A DNA stretch of 64,000 nucleotides from an uncultured Lachnospiraceae bacterium (GTDB taxonomy: Bacteria; Bacillota; Clostridia; Lachnospirales; Lachnospiraceae), in contig CAJTTZ010000007.1 of assembly GCA_910579505.1 (NCBI GenBank), positions 124,001 through 188,000 on the forward strand, read 5' to 3'. The translations under genes were made by a program, and so were the position numbers. The notes under the pieces were generated by a model, which saw only the letters and a list, made by a program, of their open reading frames with translations, did not search any database and was not told the DNA's origin. Shown in pieces: positions 35,328 through 43,878 of the stretch (its first letter is position 1; the number at the start of each line of letters is the position of its first letter).

Positions 35328-36365
35328 CTATGTCATAGTTTGCTCAACGTCTTGAGAATGACCTTTCACGCTTGTTGTGCTGTCCCTGATAACAAGTTTC
35401 ACCGGGAGCACCTCCACCATCGGCTCTATGCATCCATTCTGCAAGTCTTTTAAGGCGCATACAGCCACCTTTGCCCGCTCGCCCGCATCCTGCCCTACTG
35501 TCGTCAGTCTGGGAAAGCAGCTTTCGCAGAGCGCATTGTTATCAAATCCCACCACCGACATTTCCTCCGGCACAGAAATTCCCCGTTCCATCAGAAAGTG
35601 AATAAACTCCGCCGCATAGACGTCAGAAACCGCAAATGCCGCCGTACACATCCGTATCCGCTCCAGATTCTCCTGATAAAGCAGATACCGCCCCGCCCTG
35701 TTCATCGGTACTTTGAGAAAATCCGTCTCCCCGTCCAAAAAACCGGCCCGAAAACCCGCCATCCGTTCAGCGTCCACACATATATCATTATCCGAAAGAA
35801 GCAGCGCGCGTCCATGTCCTATCCACCGCAGATATTCCCCCACCTGTCGGCCGCCGTCAAAATTGTCGATTGTCAGATTGCAGATGCCTTTGTCCTTTTC
35901 AAAGAAACCGTCATAAACCACAAACGGAATCCGCATTCTAGCTCGGATTTTTTCATAATCGCTGTCGCAAAACCCCAGAAGCACCATTCCATCCATATTC
36001 CACATGGAGGCAAACCTCTCCACCTCATTCCAATCCCGCGTTACCTTTATCATCATAAAATACCCTGCCTTTTCCAGTTCAAACAGCAGGGCATTCAGGG
36101 AAGCGGACACAAAAGCATCCTCCAACACCTTTCCCTCGTATTTCTCATGGTTGTTCACCACCACGCCGATGATACGGGAATCATTTCTGGCAAGCAGCAT
36201 CCCTGCCATACTCGGAATGTACCGCCTCTCCTCCAGAAGCGCCTGCACCCGTTTCACTGTCTCATCTGAAATCTTTTTTGTCTTTCCGTGGATCACATTG
36301 GAAACCGTAGCCGTGCTTATGCCCAGTTCTTCCGCAATGTCCGCAATCCTTACCCTCTGTTCCAT
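35328..36365 (-). CDS. LacI-family transcription regulator
   Basis: 345 residues. N-terminal HTH with hinge (VRIADIAEELGISTATVSNVIHGKTKKISDETVKRVQALLEERRYIPSM) and a periplasmic-binding-like sensor domain. Unusually, residues MLLARNDSRIIGVVVNN lead into the sensor and EEMSVVGFDNN is the typical late motif. Start at 36363-36365, with GGAGG just upstream. The operon with the MATE exporter suggests local control; the effector is unknown. Confidence 0.9.
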   Translation of the reverse strand: MEQRVRIADIAEELGISTATVSNVIHGKTKKISDETVKRVQALLEERRYIPSMAGMLLARNDSRIIGVVVNNHEKYEGKVLEDAFVSASLNALLFELEKAGYFMMIKVTRDWNEVERFASMWNMDGMVLLGFCDSDYEKIRARMRIPFVVYDGFFEKDKGICNLTIDNFDGGRQVGEYLRWIGHGRALLLSDNDICVDAERMAGFRAGFLDGETDFLKVPMNRAGRYLLYQENLERIRMCTAAFAVSDVYAAEFIHFLMERGISVPEEMSVVGFDNNALCESCFPRLTTVGQDAGERAKVAVCALKDLQNGCIEPMVEVLPVKLVIRDSTTSVKGHSQDVEQTMT

Positions 36366-36513
36366 AAATCCTCCGTCCGTTTTCCTTATCTCATCCATGT
36401 CAAAGCTGTTTACTGTGAGGACACGCAATGTATATTCCCAAAAGCTTACCCGCCTGAGCTCAGTGTAATCTCAAAATCCCATAAACACAATAGGTTAATC
36501 GCGTAACCCGTGC

Positions 36514-36558
36514 CAAAAAAAGAAGTGCATTTTTGGCACTTTTGCCTCCAATGCACTT
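36514..36558 (-). terminator. Terminator after the hybrid kinase
   Basis: AAGTGCAT (36523-36530) pairs with ATGCACTT (36551-36558), with an inner GGCA/TGCC, followed on the minus strand by CTTTTTTT (36514-36521). It separates the kinase from the LacI gene. Confidence 0.85.
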
Positions 36559-36575
36559 CCTGCCTGCCAGATCAG

Positions 36576-38831
36576 TTATTCTAACGGTTTCGCCTTCCTC
36601 ATTTTTTCCACGCTCTGCTCCCAGGTGTCCGGCTCTTTCCTCCGCTGTTCGGGAATCCACTTCTTTAGCGCCTCATTGAGCGCCTTTTTATCTAGCGGCT
36701 TGGTGATAAAATCCTGAAAGCCGTTTTCCAGAAACATTTCCCGGACCCCCTCCATGGCATTTGCCGTAAGCGCGATAATGACCGGCAGCGTACCGTTCTC
36801 CCCGCACTCGCTGCGGATGATCCGAACCGCCTCTATGCCGTCCATCTCCGGCATCATATGATCCATGAAAATAATGTCATATTTTTTCTGTTTGACACAT
36901 GCAATCGACTTCGCACCGCTCTCCGCCTCGTCGATGGCAAACCCGTACGGACGCAGAAACCCTCTCGCCACTTTTCGGTTGACCAGATTGTCATCCACTA
37001 CCAGAACACGGCAGCCCTCCGCTGTGAACGCCTGGATTTCATCCTCTTTCCTGACGGTCTCCCTGGGCATCTCTGTCAGGCTCCTGTGATCCACGATCTT
37101 TTGAGGAATATCCAGAATAAAGACAGTGCCTTCCCCATACACGCTCTCCACCCGGATCGTACCATTCATCAGTTCCACCAGATGTCTCGTAATGGAAAGC
37201 CCGAGTCCTGTTCCCTCCACGCTGCGATTACGCTTCGCATCCACCTGACTGAAATTTTCAAATATCTTTGCAAGGTCCTCTTTCTTAATACCGCAGCCGG
37301 TGTCCCTCACCTCTATATGCAGAAGTTCCGTATCCGCGTCCTCCCCCGCCGCGCCGCTTACAGACAGCTTCACATAGCCTTCCTTCGTAAATTTCAGGCC
37401 ATTGTTCAGAAGATTTATCAGTATCTGCCTGACTCTCCCCTCATCGCCATGATAGCGGCATGGTATGGACATATCGTACTCGCATTTAAGCAAAATCCCC
37501 CGCTTTGAGGCCGCGCCGTCCATCATATTAATCACTTCGTCCACGATGCCCTTAATATGATAATCCGTGCACACCAGCTCCATCTTCCCGGCCTCCACCT
37601 TTGACAGGTCGAGAATATCGTTGATGAGCGCCAGTAAATTTCTGGAAGCCGACTTGATGTCACAGGCATAATCGTAAACCTTCCTGCCCTTGCTTTCCTC
37701 CATAATGATATCGCTCAGACCCACAATAGCATTCATTGGTGTGCGGATTTCGTGTGACATATTTGCCAGGAACTCGCTCTTCGCCTCATTGGCCTGCTCA
37801 GCCTGTATCCTGATACGCTTGATCTCCTCGATATGGTTTCTCATTTCCGTCATATCCAGAATGAGAACGACATAGCCTTTGACTACCCCGAACCGATCCG
37901 TAATCTGCTCCACATGGCTCTGGTAAAACCGCTCCCCCAGAAAAAATTCATTCTGCACATCCTCCCCGAGTGTAATTTCCGGGAAATCTGCTATCTCATC
38001 GACGGTCCTGCCGACCACACGGCTGCTCAGTCCCGTAAAGATAGTCGCGGCCGCCGGATTGTAGTTCACAATCCTTCTCTTCTCATCCAGCGCAACCACA
38101 CCGTCGCTCATGCTGTTTAACAGGGCGCCCGATGCGAGACTGCCAAAGTCATAGACTTTCCTGCTCCACACAAGTATCACCACGAAGGAAAGCACCAGCC
38201 CCAGCACAACCGGCGTAAAATCGAAAGCGCGCGTCAGCTTCGTGACATACGCATAAAGGGCGATTACCGGCAAAACAGAGAGCGCCAAGATCAGTCCATA
38301 CTTCCGTTCCACTGCATCCTCGCCCTTCCTGGAACAGGCACGGATCAGCACACGCAGGGACATCACATAGGGAATGAGTGTTGCGCACACGATAAATGCC
38401 ACATAGCCCATCCCATACTCTAAATACAGGTAATGATGGCCCTCCTCCGTCGCATGCCAGTCCAGATACCTGTAAAAGAGGCTGTGGTGGTCGCACGTCA
38501 GTATCAGTACGAGAAGCCCTGCATCAATCATTCCCAGAAGTCTGAGCATCTTGAGGGGCGCCTCCTCGAAGCAGTAAATATAAATAAAATAGCAGTAGCA
38601 TACCGGTATTGTCATTGTCCCCAGATGCTGCATCTTTACCGCCACCAGGGCTGCCTCCATCGTTGGCGCCGTCAGCTCCAGCAGATACCCTATATTCTGT
38701 ATCAGGGCCCCAACCAGAAAATACTCCATCATTTTCTGTTCCCTTGAGCCATCCCCATTCAGCAGAAGCGCCAGCGCAAAAAAGATGGCACATATTCCCA
38801 AGACCTGAAGTCCGATAAACGCAATACTCAT
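36576..38831 (-). CDS. Hybrid sensor histidine kinase with 7TM sensor
   Basis: 751 residues. Seven membrane segments (residues 1-225), a PAS domain (about 235-345: MSDGVVALDEKRRIVNYNPAA), HisKA with His360 in NMSHEIRTPMN, HATPase (NLLNNGLKF, DTGCGI, GTGLGLSI) and a C-terminal receiver (VLVVDDN, Asp657 in FMDHMMPEMDG, KPLDK). No response regulator or HPt gene is adjacent, so output must go through a distant partner. It ends the strand run 12 nt after the nucleoside transporter genes and may be co-transcribed with them; a link to nucleoside sensing is speculative. Confidence 0.92.
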   Translation of the reverse strand: MSIAFIGLQVLGICAIFFALALLLNGDGSREQKMMEYFLVGALIQNIGYLLELTAPTMEAALVAVKMQHLGTMTIPVCYCYFIYIYCFEEAPLKMLRLLGMIDAGLLVLILTCDHHSLFYRYLDWHATEEGHHYLYLEYGMGYVAFIVCATLIPYVMSLRVLIRACSRKGEDAVERKYGLILALSVLPVIALYAYVTKLTRAFDFTPVVLGLVLSFVVILVWSRKVYDFGSLASGALLNSMSDGVVALDEKRRIVNYNPAAATIFTGLSSRVVGRTVDEIADFPEITLGEDVQNEFFLGERFYQSHVEQITDRFGVVKGYVVLILDMTEMRNHIEEIKRIRIQAEQANEAKSEFLANMSHEIRTPMNAIVGLSDIIMEESKGRKVYDYACDIKSASRNLLALINDILDLSKVEAGKMELVCTDYHIKGIVDEVINMMDGAASKRGILLKCEYDMSIPCRYHGDEGRVRQILINLLNNGLKFTKEGYVKLSVSGAAGEDADTELLHIEVRDTGCGIKKEDLAKIFENFSQVDAKRNRSVEGTGLGLSITRHLVELMNGTIRVESVYGEGTVFILDIPQKIVDHRSLTEMPRETVRKEDEIQAFTAEGCRVLVVDDNLVNRKVARGFLRPYGFAIDEAESGAKSIACVKQKKYDIIFMDHMMPEMDGIEAVRIIRSECGENGTLPVIIALTANAMEGVREMFLENGFQDFITKPLDKKALNEALKKWIPEQRRKEPDTWEQSVEKMRKAKPLE

Positions 38832-38842
38832 CTCACACTCTC

Positions 38843-39802
38843 CTACCGTGCACCTTTGTCATAAATGACGCCAAGCGCCCGCGGCGAATGGTTCTTCCTG
38901 CCGAAGAATACAAGCATCAGGAGCGTCAGTACATAGGGCAGCACCATAACCAGATCCTGATAACTGCTCGGCATTTCCAAAACCTTCACCAGTTCATACC
39001 CTCCCGATCTTGCAAATCCGAACAGCAGGCATGCCCCCAGCGTTGGCAGAATCTTCCAGTTGCCGAAAATCAGCGCCGCGATGGCAAGATATCCGTATCC
39101 CGAATAAATATTCGATGAGAAGTTCGCGGAAATAGAATAGGCAAAACAGATACCCCCAAGTCCCGACAGGGCCCCGGAAACCAGAACCGCAACAAGCCGC
39201 ACCTTTCCTACCTCGATGCCTGCCGCGTCCACCGCATGCGGGTTATCCCCGCAGGCTCTCAGATGCAGTCCGAAAGGCGTCCTGTAAAGCACATACCATG
39301 CGATGACCGCGATCAGCGCTATCACCGGCTCAAAGGGGTACAGGTTCGTAAAGACCGCCCCCAGCACAGGAATTGACGAAATTCCCGGCACAGTCATGCG
39401 GGCCGACACACCCAGCACAAACTTGTTGGAAGCCGCCTTAAAAATACTGGCATTGATCTGCTTCGTCATAAACTCGGTCAAAGACATGGCCAGAATATTG
39501 ATAACTACACCGCTTATTACCTGATTCGCCTTAAAACGGATGCAGAGCATCGCATGCAGAAGGGAAAAAAGCATACCGCCCAAGAAGGCAAATACCATCG
39601 CCAGATAAAAGGGCACCGGCGAATCTCCCGCAAAATACGGCGCAATACAGACCGCAAACAGCGCGCCGCAGAAAGCCCCAAACCCCTGAAGTCCTTCTAT
39701 CGCCAGATTTGTCACACCGCTCCGCTCACAGTAAATACCGCCGATTGCCATGATAAACAGCGGAAGCGCAAAAGATAAGCCGTCAATTATGATCGTATTC
39801 AT
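38843..39802 (-). CDS. Nucleoside ABC transporter permease (NupQ type)
   Basis: 319 residues, eight or more hydrophobic segments; BPD_transp_2 permease like YufQ/NupQ (IGGIYCERSGVTNLAIEGLQGFGAF near the start, HLRACGDNPHAVDAAGIEVGKVRLVAVLVSGALSGLGG in the middle). It pairs with the preceding permease in import of purine nucleosides or related bases. One base separates it from the upstream gene. Confidence 0.9.
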   Translation of the reverse strand: MNTIIIDGLSFALPLFIMAIGGIYCERSGVTNLAIEGLQGFGAFCGALFAVCIAPYFAGDSPVPFYLAMVFAFLGGMLFSLLHAMLCIRFKANQVISGVVINILAMSLTEFMTKQINASIFKAASNKFVLGVSARMTVPGISSIPVLGAVFTNLYPFEPVIALIAVIAWYVLYRTPFGLHLRACGDNPHAVDAAGIEVGKVRLVAVLVSGALSGLGGICFAYSISANFSSNIYSGYGYLAIAALIFGNWKILPTLGACLLFGFARSGGYELVKVLEMPSSYQDLVMVLPYVLTLLMLVFFGRKNHSPRALGVIYDKGAR

Positions 39803-39803
39803 A

Positions 39804-40868
39804 TCATCTGTTCTCCTTCCATCTGTCTAATCTCTCTCTCACATAAGCGCCGCAGGCACTGATTAACAGGATGATTCCCGTGAGGGCGGAAGCCATCTCC
39901 GCCTGCACCCCCGCCGTTGAACTCATGTAGGTGCTTCCCTTGGAAATCACTGTGATCAGGAAGGAGGAGAAGATGATACCTATCGGGGAACTGTTGCCAA
40001 GCAGCGCCACCGCAATGGCGTCATATCCCGTATTTGCAAGCACCCTGGGCTGCATCGAGCAGAAATACCCCAGATAATACGTCACGCCTGCAAGTCCGGC
40101 CGCCCCTCCCGAAAGCATCATGGCAAGCACCCTGGTACGTCCCACGCGTATTCCCGCGTATTCCGCTGCCCGGCTGCTGCTTCCCACCGCCTTGATCTCA
40201 AACCCCAGCGTGGTTTTCCCCAGCAGGAAAACCGTAGCCGCGACCGCTGCCGCCGCCACAAGAATCCCCAGGGGAATATCCATCTTATAATCCCCTACCG
40301 CCACGTCCACAAGCGTCAGCCTGCTGGCCGCCCCTATGTTTTTGGACTGTCTCGATACCGGGTCCACAAAAAATACATTGATAAAAAAGCTGGCTATGTA
40401 CTGCACTATGTAGTTGCACATGATTGTGGACACCACTTCATTGATATTGAACCGATGGCGCAGATATCCGACCAGTCCGCCCACAAGCGCGCCCACTGTC
40501 ACGCCAATCAGAATCACCAGCGGCTTTGCCAGTACGGCCGGCAGCTCCGAGTAACCGACCAGAACCGTCGCCACGAAGGCCGCCGCCAGCATCTGCCCCG
40601 AAACGCCGATGTTAAAAAGCCCGGCCTTCAACGCGATCAGCACTGACAGCGACGCCAGAAGCATCGGCGTCAGCGCATTTAGGAAGCTGGTAAAGTCCGT
40701 AATCATTCCCTTGTGGCCCGCGTAAGACGCCTTGGGCGCGAGCCCTGACCCCTGCAGCAGGTTGTAATATGCCAGAAACGGGTTCTTCCCCAGCAGCGCG
40801 ATCACCACGATTCCGAGAACCAGACTTAAAAGAACCGTTAAAAATGGTATCAGATCATGTTTTTTCAT
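39804..40868 (-). CDS. Nucleoside ABC transporter permease (NupP type)
   Basis: 354 residues, YufP/NupP type. The family loop reads FEIKAVGSSSRAAEYAGIRVGRTRVLAMMLSGGAAGLAG. Its start overlaps the ATPase stop by 14 nt. With NupQ it forms the membrane channel. Confidence 0.9.
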   Translation of the reverse strand: MKKHDLIPFLTVLLSLVLGIVVIALLGKNPFLAYYNLLQGSGLAPKASYAGHKGMITDFTSFLNALTPMLLASLSVLIALKAGLFNIGVSGQMLAAAFVATVLVGYSELPAVLAKPLVILIGVTVGALVGGLVGYLRHRFNINEVVSTIMCNYIVQYIASFFINVFFVDPVSRQSKNIGAASRLTLVDVAVGDYKMDIPLGILVAAAAVAATVFLLGKTTLGFEIKAVGSSSRAAEYAGIRVGRTRVLAMMLSGGAAGLAGVTYYLGYFCSMQPRVLANTGYDAIAVALLGNSSPIGIIFSSFLITVISKGSTYMSSTAGVQAEMASALTGIILLISACGAYVRERLDRWKENR

Positions 40869-42399
40869 GGCGTCCTCCCACTCCCATCATAAATTCCCCG
40901 ACCTCGCCCGGGGTCAGCGTTCCGGCATCGGCAATCTTTTCGATTCTCCCGTTATAAATAACGCCGATCGTGTCCGCAAGATTCATAACTTCATCCAGTT
41001 CCAGGGAAATCAGCAATACCGCTTTCCCTTTGTTGCGCTGCTCCACAATCTGCCGGTGAATGTTCTCAATCGCTCCGATGTCCAGTCCTCTGGTCGGCTG
41101 GACGAAAATGAGAAGAGAAGAATCCAGCTCTATTTCCCGGGCAATGATTGCCTTCTGCTGGTTTCCGCCGCTCATGGAACGCACAATGGTTTCACTCCCC
41201 TGCCCGCTTCTGATATCGTACTTTTCTATCAGCTCATCGCTGTATCTGGTAAACTCGTCGCCCGCTATCACAGCCCCCTTAGAAAACGGCGGCCTGAAGT
41301 AGTTTTTTAACGCCAGATTGTCCGACAGGGACAGATCCATCACCAGCCCCACATTCTGCCTGTCCTCCGGGATGTAGGATATGCCTTCCAGGTTTCGGCT
41401 GCGGATCGCCGCATGCGTGATATCCTTTCCGTTTAAGGTGATTTTGCCGCCCGATGGCTTCAAAAGCCCCGCCACCGCATCTGCCAGCTCCACCTGTCCG
41501 TTCCCGGAAACGCCCGCCACAGCAAAGATCTCTCCGCCGCGCACGGAAAAGCTGACGTCCTTCACCACCTCAAATTTGTCCTCATTCTGCACCGTCAGAT
41601 GCTCCACCTTAAGGATCTCTCCTCCATATTCCGGCGCCGGCTTGTCCACGGAAAAGTTGACTTCCCTGCCCACCATCAGATTGGCCATGGTCTTTGTATC
41701 CGTCTCCTTCACATCAAGCACGTCAATCAGCTTTCCCCGGCAGAGGATGGCGCAGCGGTCCGCAATCTTTTTGATCTCCTCCAGCTTATGGGTAATCAGT
41801 ATAATCGTCTTGCCGTCTTTGCGCAGGCTCTCTATGATCTCCAGAAGGAACTCTATCTCCTGCGGTGTCAGCACCGCCGTCGGCTCATCAAATATCAGTA
41901 TCTCGGCCTCCCTGTACAGCATCTTTAATATTTCCACCCTCTGCTGCATGGAGACATTGATATTTTCAATAACCTTTGTGGGATCTACTTCCAGACCGAA
42001 TTTCTCAGACAGGGCCCGGATCTCTTCATTGGCCCTCTTCTGATCCAGCGTCTTAAAGATGCCAAACCTCTTTTTGACAGGCTCCATCCCCATAACAATG
42101 TTCTCCGCTATGGTGTAATTGCTCACCAGCTTAAAGTGCTGGTGTACCATACCGATATTCAGCCGGGTGGCATGGTTGGGGGACGAAATCTTTACCTTTT
42201 CCCCCCGGATGATGATCTCTCCCTCGTCCGGCTCATACATACCGAACAGCATACTCATCAAAGTGGACTTTCCCGCCCCATTCTCCCCCAAAAGGGCGTA
42301 AATCTCACCCTTTTTTACCTGAATGGAAACGTCGTCGTTGGCGACAATGCCCGGGAAACGCTTCGTGATATGATTCATCTCAATAATATAATCAGACAT
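40855..42399 (-). CDS. Nucleoside ABC transporter ATPase, double domain
   Basis: 514 residues with two ATPase modules. The first has Walker A GENGAGKSTL and LIFDEPTAVL; the second has a degenerate Walker A (GVSGNGQ) and the signature MSGGNQQK. This arrangement is normal for YufO/NupO and sugar (RbsA-like) ATPases. GCAGGAG lies before the ATG. Confidence 0.93.
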   Translation of the reverse strand: MSDYIIEMNHITKRFPGIVANDDVSIQVKKGEIYALLGENGAGKSTLMSMLFGMYEPDEGEIIIRGEKVKISSPNHATRLNIGMVHQHFKLVSNYTIAENIVMGMEPVKKRFGIFKTLDQKRANEEIRALSEKFGLEVDPTKVIENINVSMQQRVEILKMLYREAEILIFDEPTAVLTPQEIEFLLEIIESLRKDGKTIILITHKLEEIKKIADRCAILCRGKLIDVLDVKETDTKTMANLMVGREVNFSVDKPAPEYGGEILKVEHLTVQNEDKFEVVKDVSFSVRGGEIFAVAGVSGNGQVELADAVAGLLKPSGGKITLNGKDITHAAIRSRNLEGISYIPEDRQNVGLVMDLSLSDNLALKNYFRPPFSKGAVIAGDEFTRYSDELIEKYDIRSGQGSETIVRSMSGGNQQKAIIAREIELDSSLLIFVQPTRGLDIGAIENIHRQIVEQRNKGKAVLLISLELDEVMNLADTIGVIYNGRIEKIADAGTLTPGEVGEFMMGVGGRHEKT

Positions 42400-42504
42400 A
42401 TGCGGTCTCCTGCCCCTCTCTGTAACCTAACGCGTATCTGCTTATAGTATACGGCAAAGTCAGATATCCCGCAAGATATATGCTTGTGACTGCGCTTATC
42501 ACAA

Positions 42505-42537
42505 CAAAAAGGGCTGCGGGGAACTCCCCACAGCCCT
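42505..42537 (-). terminator. Partial terminator after the nucleoside-binding lipoprotein
   Basis: GGGCTG-C-GGGG (42511-42521) pairs with CCCC-A-CAGCCC (42526-42537), then TTTTTGTTG on the minus strand (42502-42510). Lying between the receptor gene and the ATPase gene, it lets the receptor be made in excess of the membrane parts. Confidence 0.88.
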
Positions 42538-42570
42538 AAATTTTATTGCCATTTTATTTTGCCCTGCTTC

Positions 42571-43791
42571 CTACCAGGTGAAATCTTCCGGTGTGATGCC
42601 GTTAAAGTTTGCCGCCGGAACGATCTTACCACTCTTGATCGCCTCGTAAGCCGCATCCATCTTTGTGACAGAGTCCGCCGAGAGCTGATGTCTGCCGTCC
42701 GCATTGATATATCCCGTGGAATCTGTGTCAGCCTGCAGCACAACATTGCCGCCCTTAAAGCTGCCATCCACAACCGCGTTCAGCGCACGCTCCACGTTCA
42801 GGTGCATCACCTTCACCGCGGAAGTGAGAACCACGTTGGCATCCCCGTTCGCACCGTCGTCGTACTGGTCCACGTCACAGCCGATGAAGTAAACGCCGTC
42901 AGCTTCCTTCACCGCCGTAAGGACGCCGTTGCCGGATGCGCCTGCCGCCACGAAGATAATATCCACGCCCTCAGCGATCAGCGCGTTGCCTACTACCTTG
43001 CCGGTCGCTTCATCTGCAAAGGAACCTACGTAGTTGCCGCCCACATCTGCGCCGGTCACGTCCGTACCCGCATAGGAGGGAAGCTCCACGATCTCCACTG
43101 ACTTTCCTTCTGTCTCATTGATATACTTCACGCCGCACTCAAAACCGTACTGATAATTCACGTTCGAGGGATAGGCGATACCGTTCACCACAGACACCTT
43201 ATTGGATTTCGTCTCCAGCGCCGCTGCCATACCTGCAAAGAAGCCGGACTCCTGCTCCGCGAACTGCATCGCGTAGATGTTGTCCACCTCTGCGTCACTT
43301 CCATCCTCCCCGGAAGGGAATGAATCCACCAGCACAAACTTCACATCAGGATTTTCCTGTGCAATGGTGGTAATACCCGCAAACTGGAAACCGCAGCACA
43401 CAATCACATCATAATCCGCCACGATGTCAGCCACCGCCTGTACGGCTGCCGCAACATCACCCGTTGTCTCCTGCACAGGCGTCACCGTGCTGTCAGGGTG
43501 GCTCTCAATAAAGGTAAGGATACCGTTGTAGTTATCCTGGTTAAAGGAACCGTCATCCACGCCGGATGGGCTGGACACAATCGCGATCTTAAGTCCCGCC
43601 GCCGTCTCGCCTTCCGCTGCCGGAGCCGCCTCATCCGCTGTTTCCGTCTCCGCCGCATCTGCCGCAGGAGCCGCTTCCTCCGTACTTTCCGGCGCCGCCT
43701 CAGGCGCTGCCGCTTCATTGCCGCCGCCGCAGGCCGCAAGGGAACATACCATAGCCGCCGCAAGCATTACTGCTACAACTTTCTTTTTCAT
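42571..43791 (-). CDS. BmpA-family nucleoside-binding lipoprotein
   Basis: 406 residues; lipobox SLAACG (Cys21), then an Ala/Glu/Pro linker of about 45 residues, then a BmpA/PnrA domain (LKIAIVSSPSGVDDGSFNQDNYNGI, VKFVLVDSF, ADVGGNYVGSFADEATGKVVGNALIAEGVDIIFVAAGASGNGVLTAVKE). Members bind purine nucleosides in other bacteria (PnrA, NupN). First gene of a receptor-ATPase-permease-permease operon; promoter with operator at 43840-43868. Confidence 0.92.
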   Translation of the reverse strand: MKKKVVAVMLAAAMVCSLAACGGGNEAAAPEAAPESTEEAAPAADAAETETADEAAPAAEGETAAGLKIAIVSSPSGVDDGSFNQDNYNGILTFIESHPDSTVTPVQETTGDVAAAVQAVADIVADYDVIVCCGFQFAGITTIAQENPDVKFVLVDSFPSGEDGSDAEVDNIYAMQFAEQESGFFAGMAAALETKSNKVSVVNGIAYPSNVNYQYGFECGVKYINETEGKSVEIVELPSYAGTDVTGADVGGNYVGSFADEATGKVVGNALIAEGVDIIFVAAGASGNGVLTAVKEADGVYFIGCDVDQYDDGANGDANVVLTSAVKVMHLNVERALNAVVDGSFKGGNVVLQADTDSTGYINADGRHQLSADSVTKMDAAYEAIKSGKIVPAANFNGITPEDFTW

Positions 43792-43839
43792 AAATTTCCT
43801 CCATTCCGTACTCTTTAGCTTAATTCGTGTAACGCATTT

Positions 43840-43868
43840 ATATTAGCATTCCCGCGCGGGAAATGCAA
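43840..43868 (-). promoter_or_regulatory. Nucleoside operon promoter with palindrome in the spacer
   Basis: TTGCAT (43863-43868), 17-nt spacer, TAATAT (43840-43845). The spacer contains the perfect 14-bp palindrome TTCCCGCGCGGGAA (43849-43862), which is placed exactly where a repressor would block polymerase. Confidence 0.85.
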
Positions 43869-43878
43869 TGGTCTGTTT

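Noticed and set aside
36481..36575. Hairpin around 36.5 kb as a CRISPR-like repeat
   Set aside because: Single copy with a T-run, so a terminator. No regularly spaced direct repeats with variable spacers were seen anywhere in the window.
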